A stretch of 32,372 nucleotides of DNA, taken from positions 1 to 32,372 of the forward strand of contig CAJBZC010000114.1 of NCBI GenBank assembly GCA_903959965.1. Reading direction: 5' to 3'. Source of the DNA: an uncultured bacterium (GTDB taxonomy: Bacteria > Bacteroidota > Bacteroidia > Chitinophagales > Chitinophagaceae). Positions 1-8,099 of the stretch are shown in pieces. The first letter of the stretch is position 1. Each line of letters opens with the position of its first letter. Made by a program: the position numbers and the translations under genes. The notes beneath the pieces were generated by a model. It saw nothing but the letters and a program-made list of their open reading frames with translations, was not told the origin of the DNA and ran no database searches.

Positions 1-1
1 C

Positions 2-1609
2 ATCCTGGTACTCTTCATGACCAAGGCCCTGCTGTTCGACAAGGTATTCGCCTCCAATCTTTATGGCAGTTACACCTCCCTGGTTTATCTCACCCCGCTG
101 ATCGGTGGCTATATCTCTGACAGATATTGGGGTAACAAGCGATCGATCATCGCTGGCGGACTGGTAATGGCCATCGGGGAAATCCTGCTGTTCTTCTGCG
201 GTTCACTCTACGACTCCAACCAGTCTCTGTCCTCCTTGTTCTTCTTCTCCGGACTTGGTTTCATGATCGCGGGCAACGGATTCTTCAAGCCTAACATCTC
301 CTCACTGGTCGGGCAACTCTATCCCAAGAATGACAGGAGGATAGACCCCGCTTATACCATCTTTTACATGGGCATCAACGTAGGTGGTGCCCTGGGTCCT
401 TTTGTATGCGGACTGGTGGGCGATACCGGAAATCCGGCCGATTTCAAATGGGCATTTCTGGCCGCCGGTATCGGTATGCTCCTCAGCGTGGTCGTCCAAT
501 ATGTTTTTCAGCAGAAATACATCATCGATGCTGATGGAAAACCACTCGGTGAAACACCGGCGCACGCCCCCAGGTGGTGGACCCGCCCGATTTTCATGAC
601 CGTCGGACTGGCCCTGTTATCCGTGCTGATGATCGGACTCCTCTATGTGGATGCGAATGTCTTCAGCTTCCTTTCCTATCTGCTCATTGGAGCCCTGGCA
701 TTGATCGGATTTGTGGTTTTCTCCGATAAATCCCTTTCGTTGCTCGAAAAGAAAAGGATCGCCGTCATCTTCATCGTCTCCTTCTTCGTCGTTTTCTTCT
801 GGAGCGCCTTCGAACAGGCTGGTGCCTCGCTTACCTTCTTCGCCGACGAACAGACCGACCGAAGTCTGGGATTAAGCATCCCCACCTGGAGCATCCACCT
901 CCTATCCGCCGGATTGCTGTATTATGTCTATACCCTGTACAGGAAAGCCGCTGCCGGACTGGGTGCTGATGAAGGCGCACTCAGGACGACCGTTTTCGGG
1001 CTACTGGCGCTGCTGGCCGCCGGCACCGTTTATGGCAACGTTACCTTGCTGATGGATGGAAATTCCACCCTTTCAATGGATACCGTACCCGCCAGCCTCT
1101 TCCAGTCGCTGAACTCGATCTTCGTGGTGGCACTCGCCCCCATCTTTGCCTGGCTCTGGCTGAAACTAGGCCGTCACGAGCCCTCCTCCCCAACAAAAAT
1201 GGCCATCGGACTACTCCTGCTCTGCCTCGGCTACCTCTGGATCGCCTTCGGCGTGAACAGCGTCCAGCCAGGCATCAAGGTGAGCATGATCTGGCTGACC
1301 GGCATGTACATGATGCATACCATGGGTGAACTCTGCCTTTCGCCTATCGGCCTCTCACTGGTCAATAAACTGGCCCCGCTCAAGTTCGCCTCCCTGCTCA
1401 TGGCCGTCTGGTTCCTCGCCAACGCCTTTGCCAACAAACTGGCCGGCGTGCTGAGCGCCCTGTACCCGGAGGGTAAGACAACCCAATTCCTGGGATATGA
1501 AATGAATACGCTGTACGACTTCTTCATGCTCTTCGTCGTCATGTCCGGTGTGGCTGCGCTCATCCTGTTCCTGCTCACCCGCTGGCTGCAGACCCTCATG
1601 AAAGACTGA
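2..1609 (+). CDS. POT/PTR-family proton-coupled peptide transporter (5' partial)
   Basis: This is an inner-membrane major facilitator of the POT (PTR2) family, which imports di- and tripeptides with protons. The frame is open to the left edge (ILVLF before the first ATG at 17), so the start lies outside the window and the usual ExxERFxYYG helix-1 motif is missing. The visible part shows the loop DRYWGNKRS, the PTR2 signature FYMGINVGG (about residues 117-125 from the ATG at 17), and the late motif ELCLSPIGLSLV, followed by the last helices to a TGA at 1607-1609. About a dozen hydrophobic segments can be seen. The 530 residues after the first ATG are close to full family length, so only a few dozen residues should be missing. 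A strong terminator follows, separating it from the OPT transporter. The family call is secure; the exact peptide substrate is inferred. Confidence 0.93.
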   Translation: MLVLFMTKALLFDKVFASNLYGSYTSLVYLTPLIGGYISDRYWGNKRSIIAGGLVMAIGEILLFFCGSLYDSNQSLSSLFFFSGLGFMIAGNGFFKPNISSLVGQLYPKNDRRIDPAYTIFYMGINVGGALGPFVCGLVGDTGNPADFKWAFLAAGIGMLLSVVVQYVFQQKYIIDADGKPLGETPAHAPRWWTRPIFMTVGLALLSVLMIGLLYVDANVFSFLSYLLIGALALIGFVVFSDKSLSLLEKKRIAVIFIVSFFVVFFWSAFEQAGASLTFFADEQTDRSLGLSIPTWSIHLLSAGLLYYVYTLYRKAAAGLGADEGALRTTVFGLLALLAAGTVYGNVTLLMDGNSTLSMDTVPASLFQSLNSIFVVALAPIFAWLWLKLGRHEPSSPTKMAIGLLLLCLGYLWIAFGVNSVQPGIKVSMIWLTGMYMMHTMGELCLSPIGLSLVNKLAPLKFASLLMAVWFLANAFANKLAGVLSALYPEGKTTQFLGYEMNTLYDFFMLFVVMSGVAALILFLLTRWLQTLMKD

Positions 1610-1630
1610 TGCCAGGGTCGGAAATAATCA

Positions 1631-1667
1631 AAAGACACCCGGGGCTTAGCCTTGCGGTGTCTTTTTT
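1631..1667 (+). terminator. Rho-independent terminator after the POT transporter
   Basis: A 9-bp stem AAAGACACC (1631-1639) pairs with GGTGTCTTT (1656-1664). An inner GGC/GCC pair sits in the loop and the run CTTTTTTATTTT follows. It lies 22 b after the POT stop, and its 3' arm and T-run lie just upstream of the OPT start. Confidence 0.85.
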
Positions 1668-1705
1668 ATTTTCACTATCTTCCGGCATCAACCAAAACGA
1701 CGGCC

Positions 1706-3757
1706 ATGTCTGAAAAGAAATTCCAGCCCTTTGTGGCTTCAGAAACACAGATGAAGGAATTCACGCTCAAAGCGGTGCTCGTCGGCTCCGCCTTCGGCAT
1801 CATCTTCGGAGCTTCCACCGTGTACCTCGCGCTGAAAGCGGGCCTCACAGTTTCGGCTTCTATACCCATCGCTGTCATGGCCATCGCCCTGAGCAAACTC
1901 TTCCTACGTACCACCATCCTCGAAAATAACATCATACAGACAACCGGGTCCGCTGGAGAAAGCATCGCCGCCGGCGTGGTCTTCACCCTGCCAGGCTTCC
2001 TTTTTCTGAGCGAACCCTCCAGTGCCCAGTATTTCAATTACATCACCATCCTCACCCTGGCCATCTTCGGCGGCATCCTGGGCACCCTGATGATGATCCC
2101 CCTGCGCAAACCGCTGATTGTCAAAGAGCACGGCACGCTGCCATATCCCGAAGGCACCGCCTGTGCCTCCGTACTCAAGGCAGGAGAAAAAGGCGGCGAT
2201 TTCGCGCGGACTGCCTTCTGGGGACTGGGCATCGCCATGGTCTATGCCTTCCTGCAAAAGATCCTGCACCTCATCGCCGAAACGCCTTCGTTTATGACGA
2301 AGCAGGCCAATAAGTTCTTCCCGTCTGCCAAGGTCAGCGGAGAAATCACCCCGGAATACCTAGGCGTTGGTTATATCATCGGACCTAAGATCGCTGGTAT
2401 TCTCGTCGCAGGTTCCGTGCTGACCTGGTTTGTATTCAACCCGCTCCTGGCATCCCTCGTGCCGGCAGACACCATCGCCCTCCAACTCATCAAACTCGGA
2501 TACCTGAGCGATCTGGCCACCGCCGGAGGCCCTGGCGGTTGGGATCCCGCCACCCATACCTTCAACGACTACGCCGTGGCCATTTATCGTGCCTATGTCC
2601 GACAGATCGGCGCCGGAGCCGTGGCCGCAGGTGGCTTCATCACGCTGTTCAAGACCATCCCTACCATCATCTCCTCCTTCAAGGGAAGCGTGGGTTCCCT
2701 GAAGAACAGCGGAGGAGAAAACAACCAAAACCTCGACAGAACCGAACGAGACCTGTCCATCAAGATCGTTGGCTTCGGTTCCCTCGGACTGATCCTGCTC
2801 ATGACCATCCTGCCGCAGGTACCCGGCGACAGCTTCGTCAGCAAACTCCTGCTGGGCGTACTCGTCGTCATCTTCGGTGCCTTCTTCGTGACCGTCTCTT
2901 CCCGGATCGTGGGTCTGATCGGATCCTCTAACAACCCGATCTCGGGTATGACCATCGCCACGCTCATGGGAACCTGCCTGGTGTTCATCTCTGTCGGTTG
3001 GACCGGCAAGTTCTACGAGCCCATGGCATTGGTAGTCGGCGGCATGATCTGCATCGCTGCGGCCAATGCCGGCGCTACTTCACAGGACCTGAAAACCGGC
3101 TACATCGTAGGCGCAACGCCTCGTTACCAGCAGATGGCCCTGTTCATCGGTGCCATCGTATCCTCCCTCGCCATCGGCCTGACTGTGAAGATCCTCGACA
3201 CACCCTCCGCTGAGATGGTCGCTCAGGGCATCGATCACGCCATCGGAACGGATAAATATTCGGCCCCGCAGGCCACCTTGATGGCTACCCTGATTAAAGG
3301 CATTCTGTCCTTCAACCTCGACTGGCAATTCGTGATCGTCGGCGTGGCCATCGCCGTAGTAATGGAACTCTGCGGCATAAAGGCCCTCAGCTTCGCCATC
3401 GGCATCTATCTGCCATTGTCCACTACCCTGCCGATATTTATCGGGGGTGCCATCCGCGGACTGGCAGATAAGCAACTCACCAAACGCAAGAACGAAACCC
3501 ATGAAGAAGAGGAAGAAGACCTGCGCAAAGGCAACCTTTTCGCTACCGGACTGGTTGCCGGCGGAGCTCTGGCCGGCGTGGCCGTTGCCTTCCTCTTCGC
3601 CAATGACAGCATCAGCAAGTCACTGGGTGGTATCAACCTCGAACACACGCTCTCGGAAAACCTTGGTACCAATGGCTACTACCTGCTGGGTACGGCACTT
3701 TTCGCCGCCATGGCCTTCCTGCTGTACCGAATAGCTGTAAGCCGCGAAAAATCATAA
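1706..3757 (+). CDS. OPT-family oligopeptide transporter
   Basis: This is a polytopic inner-membrane transporter of the bacterial OPT family, whose members move oligopeptides or metal-chelate compounds. The N-terminal part carries the family block IIQTTGSAGESIAAGVVFTLP, followed by PLRKPLIVKEHGTLPYPEGT and, further on, SNNPISGMT and ANAGATSQDLKTGYIVGATP. All are typical of bacterial OPT proteins. A charged EEEEED stretch near residue 600 precedes the last membrane segments. Starting at the ATG at 1706 gives 683 residues. An upstream in-frame TTG at 1652 would put the start inside the terminator stem-loop and is rejected. The stop is followed after 4 b by the AlkB-like gene, so the two are almost certainly co-transcribed. 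Substrate is not predictable from sequence. Confidence 0.93.
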   Translation: MSEKKFQPFVASETQMKEFTLKAVLVGSAFGIIFGASTVYLALKAGLTVSASIPIAVMAIALSKLFLRTTILENNIIQTTGSAGESIAAGVVFTLPGFLFLSEPSSAQYFNYITILTLAIFGGILGTLMMIPLRKPLIVKEHGTLPYPEGTACASVLKAGEKGGDFARTAFWGLGIAMVYAFLQKILHLIAETPSFMTKQANKFFPSAKVSGEITPEYLGVGYIIGPKIAGILVAGSVLTWFVFNPLLASLVPADTIALQLIKLGYLSDLATAGGPGGWDPATHTFNDYAVAIYRAYVRQIGAGAVAAGGFITLFKTIPTIISSFKGSVGSLKNSGGENNQNLDRTERDLSIKIVGFGSLGLILLMTILPQVPGDSFVSKLLLGVLVVIFGAFFVTVSSRIVGLIGSSNNPISGMTIATLMGTCLVFISVGWTGKFYEPMALVVGGMICIAAANAGATSQDLKTGYIVGATPRYQQMALFIGAIVSSLAIGLTVKILDTPSAEMVAQGIDHAIGTDKYSAPQATLMATLIKGILSFNLDWQFVIVGVAIAVVMELCGIKALSFAIGIYLPLSTTLPIFIGGAIRGLADKQLTKRKNETHEEEEEDLRKGNLFATGLVAGGALAGVAVAFLFANDSISKSLGGINLEHTLSENLGTNGYYLLGTALFAAMAFLLYRIAVSREKS

Positions 3758-3761
3758 GAAA

Positions 3762-4808
3762 ATGAACTGGAAAGCATTTAAATACGCCACCCCGATCCTG
3801 ATCTATGCCCTGGCGGTGAACGCATTCTTCGCAAAGGATATCGGTATCTTCCTGCCGCTTATCGTTGTATGGATCGGCATACCGGTGCTCGAACTCCTAT
3901 TCAAACCGGATCCCACCAACATGGATGCAGCGGAAGAGGAAATCGCAAAGGCAGACAGCACCTACGATTATCTGCTGTACATGATCGTACCGATGCAGTA
4001 CGTGGCCTTGTATTTATTTTTAAACTCCTTTGCACAGGAAGGCATCGAAGGATGGATGATCGCCGGAAGGATCTTCGTCATGGGACTGCTCTGCGGCACC
4101 TTCGGCATCAATGTGGGACACGAACTCGGTCATCGAACCATTCGCTTCGAGCAACAACTCGCCAAGGCCCTGCTGCTCACTTCCCTCTACATGCACTTTT
4201 ACATCGAGCACAATCGCGGTCATCATAAACGGGTCAGCACCCCGGAAGACCCGAGCAGCGCCAGACCCGGTGAATCAGTATATGCATTCTACTTGCGATC
4301 CATCATCGGTTCTTACCGCTCGGCCTGGGAGATATCAAACCTGGAGCGAAACAAAAAAAACATCCCATGGTGGCATCCGAACAACGAAATGCTGATGTTC
4401 CAGCTGATTCAGATCGGATTAGTCGCCGGCATCGCTATGGCTTTTGGCATGCTGACCGCCCTTTGGTTCATTTGTGCCGCAGTCATCGGATTTCTGTTAC
4501 TGGAAACAGTCAACTACATCGAACACTACGGACTGCAACGCAAAAAGACCGGAGCGGACAGCTATGAACGCCCAAGACCCGCACATAGCTGGAACAGCGA
4601 TCATGTCGTCGGCAGGCTCGTACTGTTCGAACTCTCCAGACACAGCGATCATCATTACATGGCCTCCAGAAAGTATCAGATACTCAAACACCACGAAGAT
4701 GCACCCCAGATGCCGACAGGTTATCCGGGCATGATGATCCTGTCCCTTATCCCCCCGCTTTGGTTCAGGGTGATGGACCAGAGGGCTCTGTATCCTCAGA
4801 CAAGCTGA
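3762..4808 (+). CDS. alkB: AlkB-like alkane 1-monooxygenase / membrane di-iron hydroxylase
   Basis: This is an integral-membrane non-haem di-iron hydroxylase of the AlkB family, which oxidises terminal methyl groups of alkanes or related lipids using electrons from rubredoxin or ferredoxin. All four histidine blocks are present in 348 residues: HELGHR at 120-125, EHNRGHH at 149-155, NYIEHYGLQR at 251-260 and LSRHSDHH at 291-298. The NYxEHYGL block separates AlkB from ordinary fatty acid desaturases. The last block has S where classical alkane hydroxylases have Q (LQRHSDHH), and the protein is shorter than the roughly 400 residues of the well-studied enzymes. Hydrophobic helices occur near 8-45, 72-112 and 212-250. 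It starts 4 b after the OPT stop. No rubredoxin or reductase gene is nearby, so the electron donor must be encoded elsewhere. The substrate is inferred only. Confidence 0.88.
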   Translation: MNWKAFKYATPILIYALAVNAFFAKDIGIFLPLIVVWIGIPVLELLFKPDPTNMDAAEEEIAKADSTYDYLLYMIVPMQYVALYLFLNSFAQEGIEGWMIAGRIFVMGLLCGTFGINVGHELGHRTIRFEQQLAKALLLTSLYMHFYIEHNRGHHKRVSTPEDPSSARPGESVYAFYLRSIIGSYRSAWEISNLERNKKNIPWWHPNNEMLMFQLIQIGLVAGIAMAFGMLTALWFICAAVIGFLLLETVNYIEHYGLQRKKTGADSYERPRPAHSWNSDHVVGRLVLFELSRHSDHHYMASRKYQILKHHEDAPQMPTGYPGMMILSLIPPLWFRVMDQRALYPQTS

Positions 4809-4828
4809 ACAACCGAATCTATCAGCTT
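4802..4828. terminator. Small inverted repeat across the convergent alkB and serS stops
   Basis: AAGCTGA (4802-4808) is complementary to TCAGCTT (4822-4828) with a 13-b loop. The left arm contains the alkB stop TGA and the right arm reaches the first base of the serS stop on the other strand. There is no T-run, so function as a bidirectional terminator is a guess. Confidence 0.35.
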
Positions 4829-6099
4829 CAATCGATCCTGTCCGATCCGAAATAACGATGAAGCACGGCTGGAAGCATGATCCCTTCCGTTGTCTGATTG
4901 TTCTCCAGCAGGCCGGCCATGATGCGCGGCAACGCGAGCGAACTGCCATTCAGGGTGTGCAACAGATGGATCTTCCCATCCGCATCCTTGAAACGGGCCT
5001 TCATTCGGTTGGCCTGGAATGATTCGAAATTCGACACGGAACTGACCTCCAGCCAACGCTGCTGAGCGGCACTGTAGATCTCGAAATCATAGGTCATCGC
5101 CGAGGCAAAACCCATGTCGCCTCCACAAAGTCGAAGGATGCGATATGGAAGTCCCAGGGAGGCTACCAGGCCTTCCACATGCGATACCATCCGCTCAAGG
5201 ACTTCATAACTTGTGTCGGGATGCACCAGTTCCACGATCTCCACTTTATCAAACTGATGTACCCGGTTCAGCCCGCGGACATCCTTCCCGAAACTGCCGG
5301 CCTCCCGCCTGAAACAGGGAGAATGAGCCGTCATACGAACCGGAAGATCCGATGCCTTCAGGATCACATCCCGGTAGATGTTGGTCACTGGCACCTCCGC
5401 CGTCGGAATCAGATAGAGGTTGTCCTCGGTCATGTGGTACATCTGGCCCTCCTTGTCTGGCAACTGGCCGGTTCCGTATGCGGATGCCTCATTCACCAGG
5501 TACGGCGGGATAAACTCCGTATAACCCGCCTCGGTATTGTAATCCAGGAAATACTGGATCAAGGCACGCTGAAGCCTGGCGCCTTTACCCTTGTACAGCG
5601 GAAACCCACTGCCGGTCAGTTTGGCCCCCGTTTCGAAATCGACAAGGTCATAATCTTTGATCAGGTCCCAATGTGGCTCGGCCGCGGAGTGCAACTCGGG
5701 CACACTCCCTTCAGAACGCACAACGATATTATCTTCCGGCGTACGGCCGACCGGAACATCCTTGTAAGGCAGATTGGGGATCCGCTGCAACATCTCCCTC
5801 ACTGTAGTCTCCAAAGCCAGCAGCGTTTTTTCGTTCTCTTCAATGCGATCCTTCAGGGCTGTGACCTCGGCCTTCAAGGCTTCAGCCTCTGTGCGCTTGC
5901 CGGAAGCCATGAGTCCGCCAATCTCCTTGGAAGCCTGGTTTCGCCTTGCCAGCAATTCATCGGTTGCCTGTTGCACCCGCTTCCGCTCATCATCCCTTGC
6001 CAGCACCTCTTCCACAAGGGATGGTTCAGAAAAATACTTGACAGCCAGGCGTTCCTTCACCAATGCCGTATATTGACGAATATGATTGACCTGCAACAT
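4828..6099 (-). CDS. serS: Seryl-tRNA synthetase
   Basis: This is a cytoplasmic class II aminoacyl-tRNA synthetase that charges tRNA-Ser and tRNA-Sec-like acceptors with serine. The N-terminal coiled-coil arm that clamps the tRNA long variable arm spans about residues 27-105. The serine-binding TAEVP is at 233-237. Motif 2 is the block from PCFRREAGSFG to HQFDKVE (about 261-287). Motif 3 is NGSSLALPRIMAGLLENNQ at 384-402. The start at 6099 gives 423 residues, the usual length, with the typical beginning MLQVNHIRQ. An extended frame to 6192 would overlap the divergent gene at 6185 and is not used. An exact TATCTTTG promoter box lies just upstream. No partner gene is coupled to it. Confidence 0.97.
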   Translation of the reverse strand: MLQVNHIRQYTALVKERLAVKYFSEPSLVEEVLARDDERKRVQQATDELLARRNQASKEIGGLMASGKRTEAEALKAEVTALKDRIEENEKTLLALETTVREMLQRIPNLPYKDVPVGRTPEDNIVVRSEGSVPELHSAAEPHWDLIKDYDLVDFETGAKLTGSGFPLYKGKGARLQRALIQYFLDYNTEAGYTEFIPPYLVNEASAYGTGQLPDKEGQMYHMTEDNLYLIPTAEVPVTNIYRDVILKASDLPVRMTAHSPCFRREAGSFGKDVRGLNRVHQFDKVEIVELVHPDTSYEVLERMVSHVEGLVASLGLPYRILRLCGGDMGFASAMTYDFEIYSAAQQRWLEVSSVSNFESFQANRMKARFKDADGKIHLLHTLNGSSLALPRIMAGLLENNQTTEGIMLPAVLHRYFGSDRID

Positions 6100-6116
6100 A
6101 ATTGCTGAATTTGGCG

Positions 6117-6124
6117 CAAAGATA
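6117..6124 (-). promoter_or_regulatory. -7 promoter box for serS
   Basis: On the - strand this reads TATCTTTG followed by C, an exact match to the Bacteroidota TAnnTTTG box. It lies 17 b before the serS ATG, implying a very short leader of about 10 b. No TTG was seen at the expected -33 spacing. Confidence 0.6.
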
Positions 6125-6171
6125 ACCAACCGCCCGAAAGGTCCTGCGTCCTTCGATTGCCCCGAGTTGTC

Positions 6172-6179
6172 TAATTTTG
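6172..6179 (+). promoter_or_regulatory. -7 promoter box for the small hypothetical gene
   Basis: TAATTTTG is an exact TAnnTTTG box ending 5 b before the ATG at 6185. Transcription from it would begin at or near the start codon, suggesting a leaderless mRNA. It is back to back with the serS box, so the two upstream regions overlap. Confidence 0.55.
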
Positions 6180-6184
6180 CACAC

Positions 6185-6535
6185 ATGAACATGGAAGACG
6201 ACCTCCAGATCAGATGGTGGAAACTGGAAGAGAAAATGATGCAGCGATTCGGGAAGAAACCCGACCTTGAATCTGTATTGTTCCTGATAGGCTTGCAGGA
6301 ACTCGGCGCCGCTCAGGATAAATATTCGAAGGAGCAAAAACAGGATCTGATGCATGTAGCCGTCTGCACCGTCCTTTCTTCGAGCGGATATTACGAACTG
6401 GAAGGAGTGGATAAGGATGGCTGGCCACATTTCAGGCAACTGAAGGAAATCGTGCCCATGCCGCTGAAACAACAGGAGGATTTCATAAAAGACCATGTAC
6501 TGTTGTATTTTCAGCAGGAACAATTCCTCGATTGA
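6185..6535 (+). CDS. Conserved hypothetical protein (116 aa)
   Basis: I do not recognise a characterised family. The 116-residue product is acidic to neutral, has no signal peptide or membrane segment, and looks like a small helical cytoplasmic protein. Features include an aromatic-charged beginning (IRWWKLEEKMMQRFG), a Gly-Tyr-Tyr element (SSSGYYELEG) and a glutamine-rich C-terminus (YFQQEQF). The start at 6185 is preferred over an in-frame extension into serS because of the promoter box immediately upstream; a second ATG at 6191 is also possible. The stop at 6533-6535 lies 8 b before the ATG of the secreted cyclophilin, so the two are probably co-transcribed. It resembles small proteins of unknown function that are conserved in Bacteroidota, but that is an impression, not a search result. 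Confidence 0.75.
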   Translation: MNMEDDLQIRWWKLEEKMMQRFGKKPDLESVLFLIGLQELGAAQDKYSKEQKQDLMHVAVCTVLSSSGYYELEGVDKDGWPHFRQLKEIVPMPLKQQEDFIKDHVLLYFQQEQFLD

Positions 6536-6543
6536 CCGTAAAG

Positions 6544-7272
6544 ATGATCACGGGATACACACACATACTTAAGACCGGACTTCTTACCTGCCTGCTGGTC
6601 ACCGCCTCGGTACTACAGGCTCAGATGCCGACCCTTCGCGTCAGGGAAAGAGACAGAAAGAGGGATGTAGAAATGGTCACATCCCTCGGCTCCATTTTAC
6701 TTCGCCTCTCAGATGAGACACCGAACCATCGCGACAATTTCATCCGGCTCGTCAGATCTCGCTTTTACGAAGGCATCGCCTTTCACCGCGTCATCAAAGG
6801 ATTCATGATTCAGACCGGAGATCCGAAAAGCCGCGACAGCAGCCTTCGAAAACCACGCAGGGTAAGGGATTCCGCCTACACTATACCGGCAGAGATTCGG
6901 GAAACGATGTATCATCGAAGAGGTGTGCTGGCCGCGGCCCGCATGGGCGACCAGGTAAATCCCGCCAAAGCCAGCAGCGGAACACAGTTTTATATCGTGC
7001 AGGGAAGAAAATTCACGGACATCAGCCTCGACTCCGTGGAGACCTTCCGCCTCAATGGCCGAAAGATACCAGGCCCCCATCGCGAAATTTACAAATCAGA
7101 AGGCGGAGCACCCCACCTCGACCAGTCGTACACCATCTTTGGAGAAGTGATCTGGGGAATGGACATTGTCGACCACATTGCCGACGTGAATACCACCGGA
7201 CGTTCCGGCAACGATAAACCACTCAAGCCCGTCAGCATCCTGAAAATGCGACTTGTCAGACGGAACTCATGA
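6544..7272 (+). CDS. Secreted cyclophilin-type peptidyl-prolyl cis-trans isomerase
   Basis: This is a cyclophilin-type PPIase that isomerises Xaa-Pro bonds during protein folding outside the cytoplasm. The first 27 residues form a signal peptide ending LLVTASVLQAQ (cleavage after QA, type I). Family blocks include FHRVIKGFMIQTGDP at 80-94 with the catalytic Arg82, SSGTQFYIV at 144-152 and YTIFGEVIWGMDIVDHI at 196-212. An insertion of roughly 35 residues (153-190) between the last two blocks is of the kind seen in Bacteroidota exported PPIases. The ATG at 6544 is chosen; an in-frame TTG at 6532 would overlap the preceding stop. The gene follows the small hypothetical gene and precedes gcvH by 74 b. 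Mature length 242 minus the signal fits a single-domain enzyme. Confidence 0.92.
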   Translation: MITGYTHILKTGLLTCLLVTASVLQAQMPTLRVRERDRKRDVEMVTSLGSILLRLSDETPNHRDNFIRLVRSRFYEGIAFHRVIKGFMIQTGDPKSRDSSLRKPRRVRDSAYTIPAEIRETMYHRRGVLAAARMGDQVNPAKASSGTQFYIVQGRKFTDISLDSVETFRLNGRKIPGPHREIYKSEGGAPHLDQSYTIFGEVIWGMDIVDHIADVNTTGRSGNDKPLKPVSILKMRLVRRNS

Positions 7273-7323
7273 AATGAAGTCCATAATAATAAACCGTTCT
7301 ACAAAGGTTCCGACGGAATTCTG

Positions 7324-7331
7324 TAAACTTG
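7324..7331 (+). promoter_or_regulatory. Probable -7 promoter box for gcvH
   Basis: TAAACTTG followed by C matches TAnnTTTG at seven of eight positions. It ends 15 b before the gcvH ATG at 7347, in the only gap between the PPIase gene and gcvH. Confidence 0.4.
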
Positions 7332-7346
7332 CATAAACTGAAGAAG

Positions 7347-7727
7347 ATGAGCATCCCTGCCAACCTGCGCTATTCCAAGGAACACGAATGGGTATCCGTA
7401 GATGGAGACATCGCCACCATCGGGATCACCTATCACGCTCAAGACCAACTCGGAGACATCGTGTATGTGGACATCGATACGATTGGAAAAACACTGACCG
7501 CAGAAGCGGTATTCGGAACCGTTGAAGCGGTCAAAACCGTAAGTGACCTGTTCCTGCCTGTGGGTGGTACCATCCTCGAAAAAAATCCCGAACTCGATGG
7601 CAATCCCGAATTTGTCAACAACGACCCCTACGGTGATGGCTGGATGATCAAAGTGAAAATCGATAACCCTGCCGACCTGGATAAGCTCATGGATCATGAA
7701 GCCTATCAGGCCCTGACGGGTGCATGA
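7347..7727 (+). CDS. gcvH: Glycine cleavage system H protein
   Basis: This is the lipoyl-carrier protein of the glycine cleavage complex. It shuttles the aminomethyl group from the P protein to the T protein in the cytoplasm. The lipoylated lysine is K63 in the block FGTVEAVKTVSDLFLPV. The N-terminus SIPANLRYSKEHEWV and the conserved NNDPYGDGWMIKV near residues 91-103 are typical. The ATG at 7347 gives 126 residues, exactly the usual length; a TTG at 7329 in the same frame is less likely. The other complex members (gcvP, gcvT, lpd) are not in the window. The VanZ-family gene follows after 12 b, so the pair is probably one transcript. Confidence 0.97.
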   Translation: MSIPANLRYSKEHEWVSVDGDIATIGITYHAQDQLGDIVYVDIDTIGKTLTAEAVFGTVEAVKTVSDLFLPVGGTILEKNPELDGNPEFVNNDPYGDGWMIKVKIDNPADLDKLMDHEAYQALTGA

Positions 7728-7739
7728 TATGCAGCTCCG

Positions 7740-8099
7740 ATGAAATTCAATAGCAAATGGCCGGCCATTTTATGGACCGGCCTCATTTTTATACTCCTGG
7801 TGATCCCATCCGAAGGAATCCCCCATGCTGGTATGCTCGGCCTGCCGCACATGGACAAGCTGGCACATGTAGTCCTGTTTGGTGTCTTTGTATGGCTTTG
7901 GTCGAGCAGCGGACCTTCTGGTCAACCCGGGAAAGGCTTCCGTTTTTTTATCATATCCTCTGGCTATGGCATCCTCATGGAATTCGTACAGGCAGGCTTT
8001 ACAAACCGTGCCTTTGAAGGACTGGATATATTGGCCGACCTCTCCGGAGCAGCCCTGGCCTGGTTGCTCATTAGCCTGAGAAATAAGCACAAAAAATAA
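7740..8099 (+). CDS. VanZ-family membrane protein
   Basis: This is a small integral-membrane protein of the VanZ-like family. Its name comes from teicoplanin-resistance gene vanZ, but most family members have no demonstrated role. In 119 residues there are about four hydrophobic segments: 9-22, 42-54, 68-80 and 100-112. The family pattern is visible: a D-K-x-x-H core (HMDKLAHVVLFG, 37-48) and a distal GILMEFVQAGFTNRAFEGLD block (76-95). The C-terminus is basic (RNKHKK). It follows gcvH by 12 b and its stop abuts a stem-loop that reads as a terminator for the opposite strand. Antibiotic resistance should not be inferred from the family name. Confidence 0.85.
   Translation: MKFNSKWPAILWTGLIFILLVIPSEGIPHAGMLGLPHMDKLAHVVLFGVFVWLWSSSGPSGQPGKGFRFFIISSGYGILMEFVQAGFTNRAFEGLDILADLSGAALAWLLISLRNKHKK

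Noticed and set aside
1652-1705. Upstream TTG start giving the OPT transporter 18 extra residues
   Set aside because: It begins inside the terminator stem-loop of the previous gene, and the peptide MRCLFYFHYLPAS has no family likeness; the ATG at 1706 starts a typical OPT N-terminus.
5179-6108. 309-codon open frame on the strand opposite serS
   Set aside because: Lies entirely within a confident gene; composition is that of a reversed coding sequence with no domain.
6100-6192. Longer serS start at 6192
   Set aside because: It would overlap the divergent gene and its promoter, and adds residues absent from seryl-tRNA synthetases.
7740-8099. Glycopeptide resistance gene suggested by the VanZ family name
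   Set aside because: VanZ-like proteins are widespread without resistance genes; no other van genes are present.
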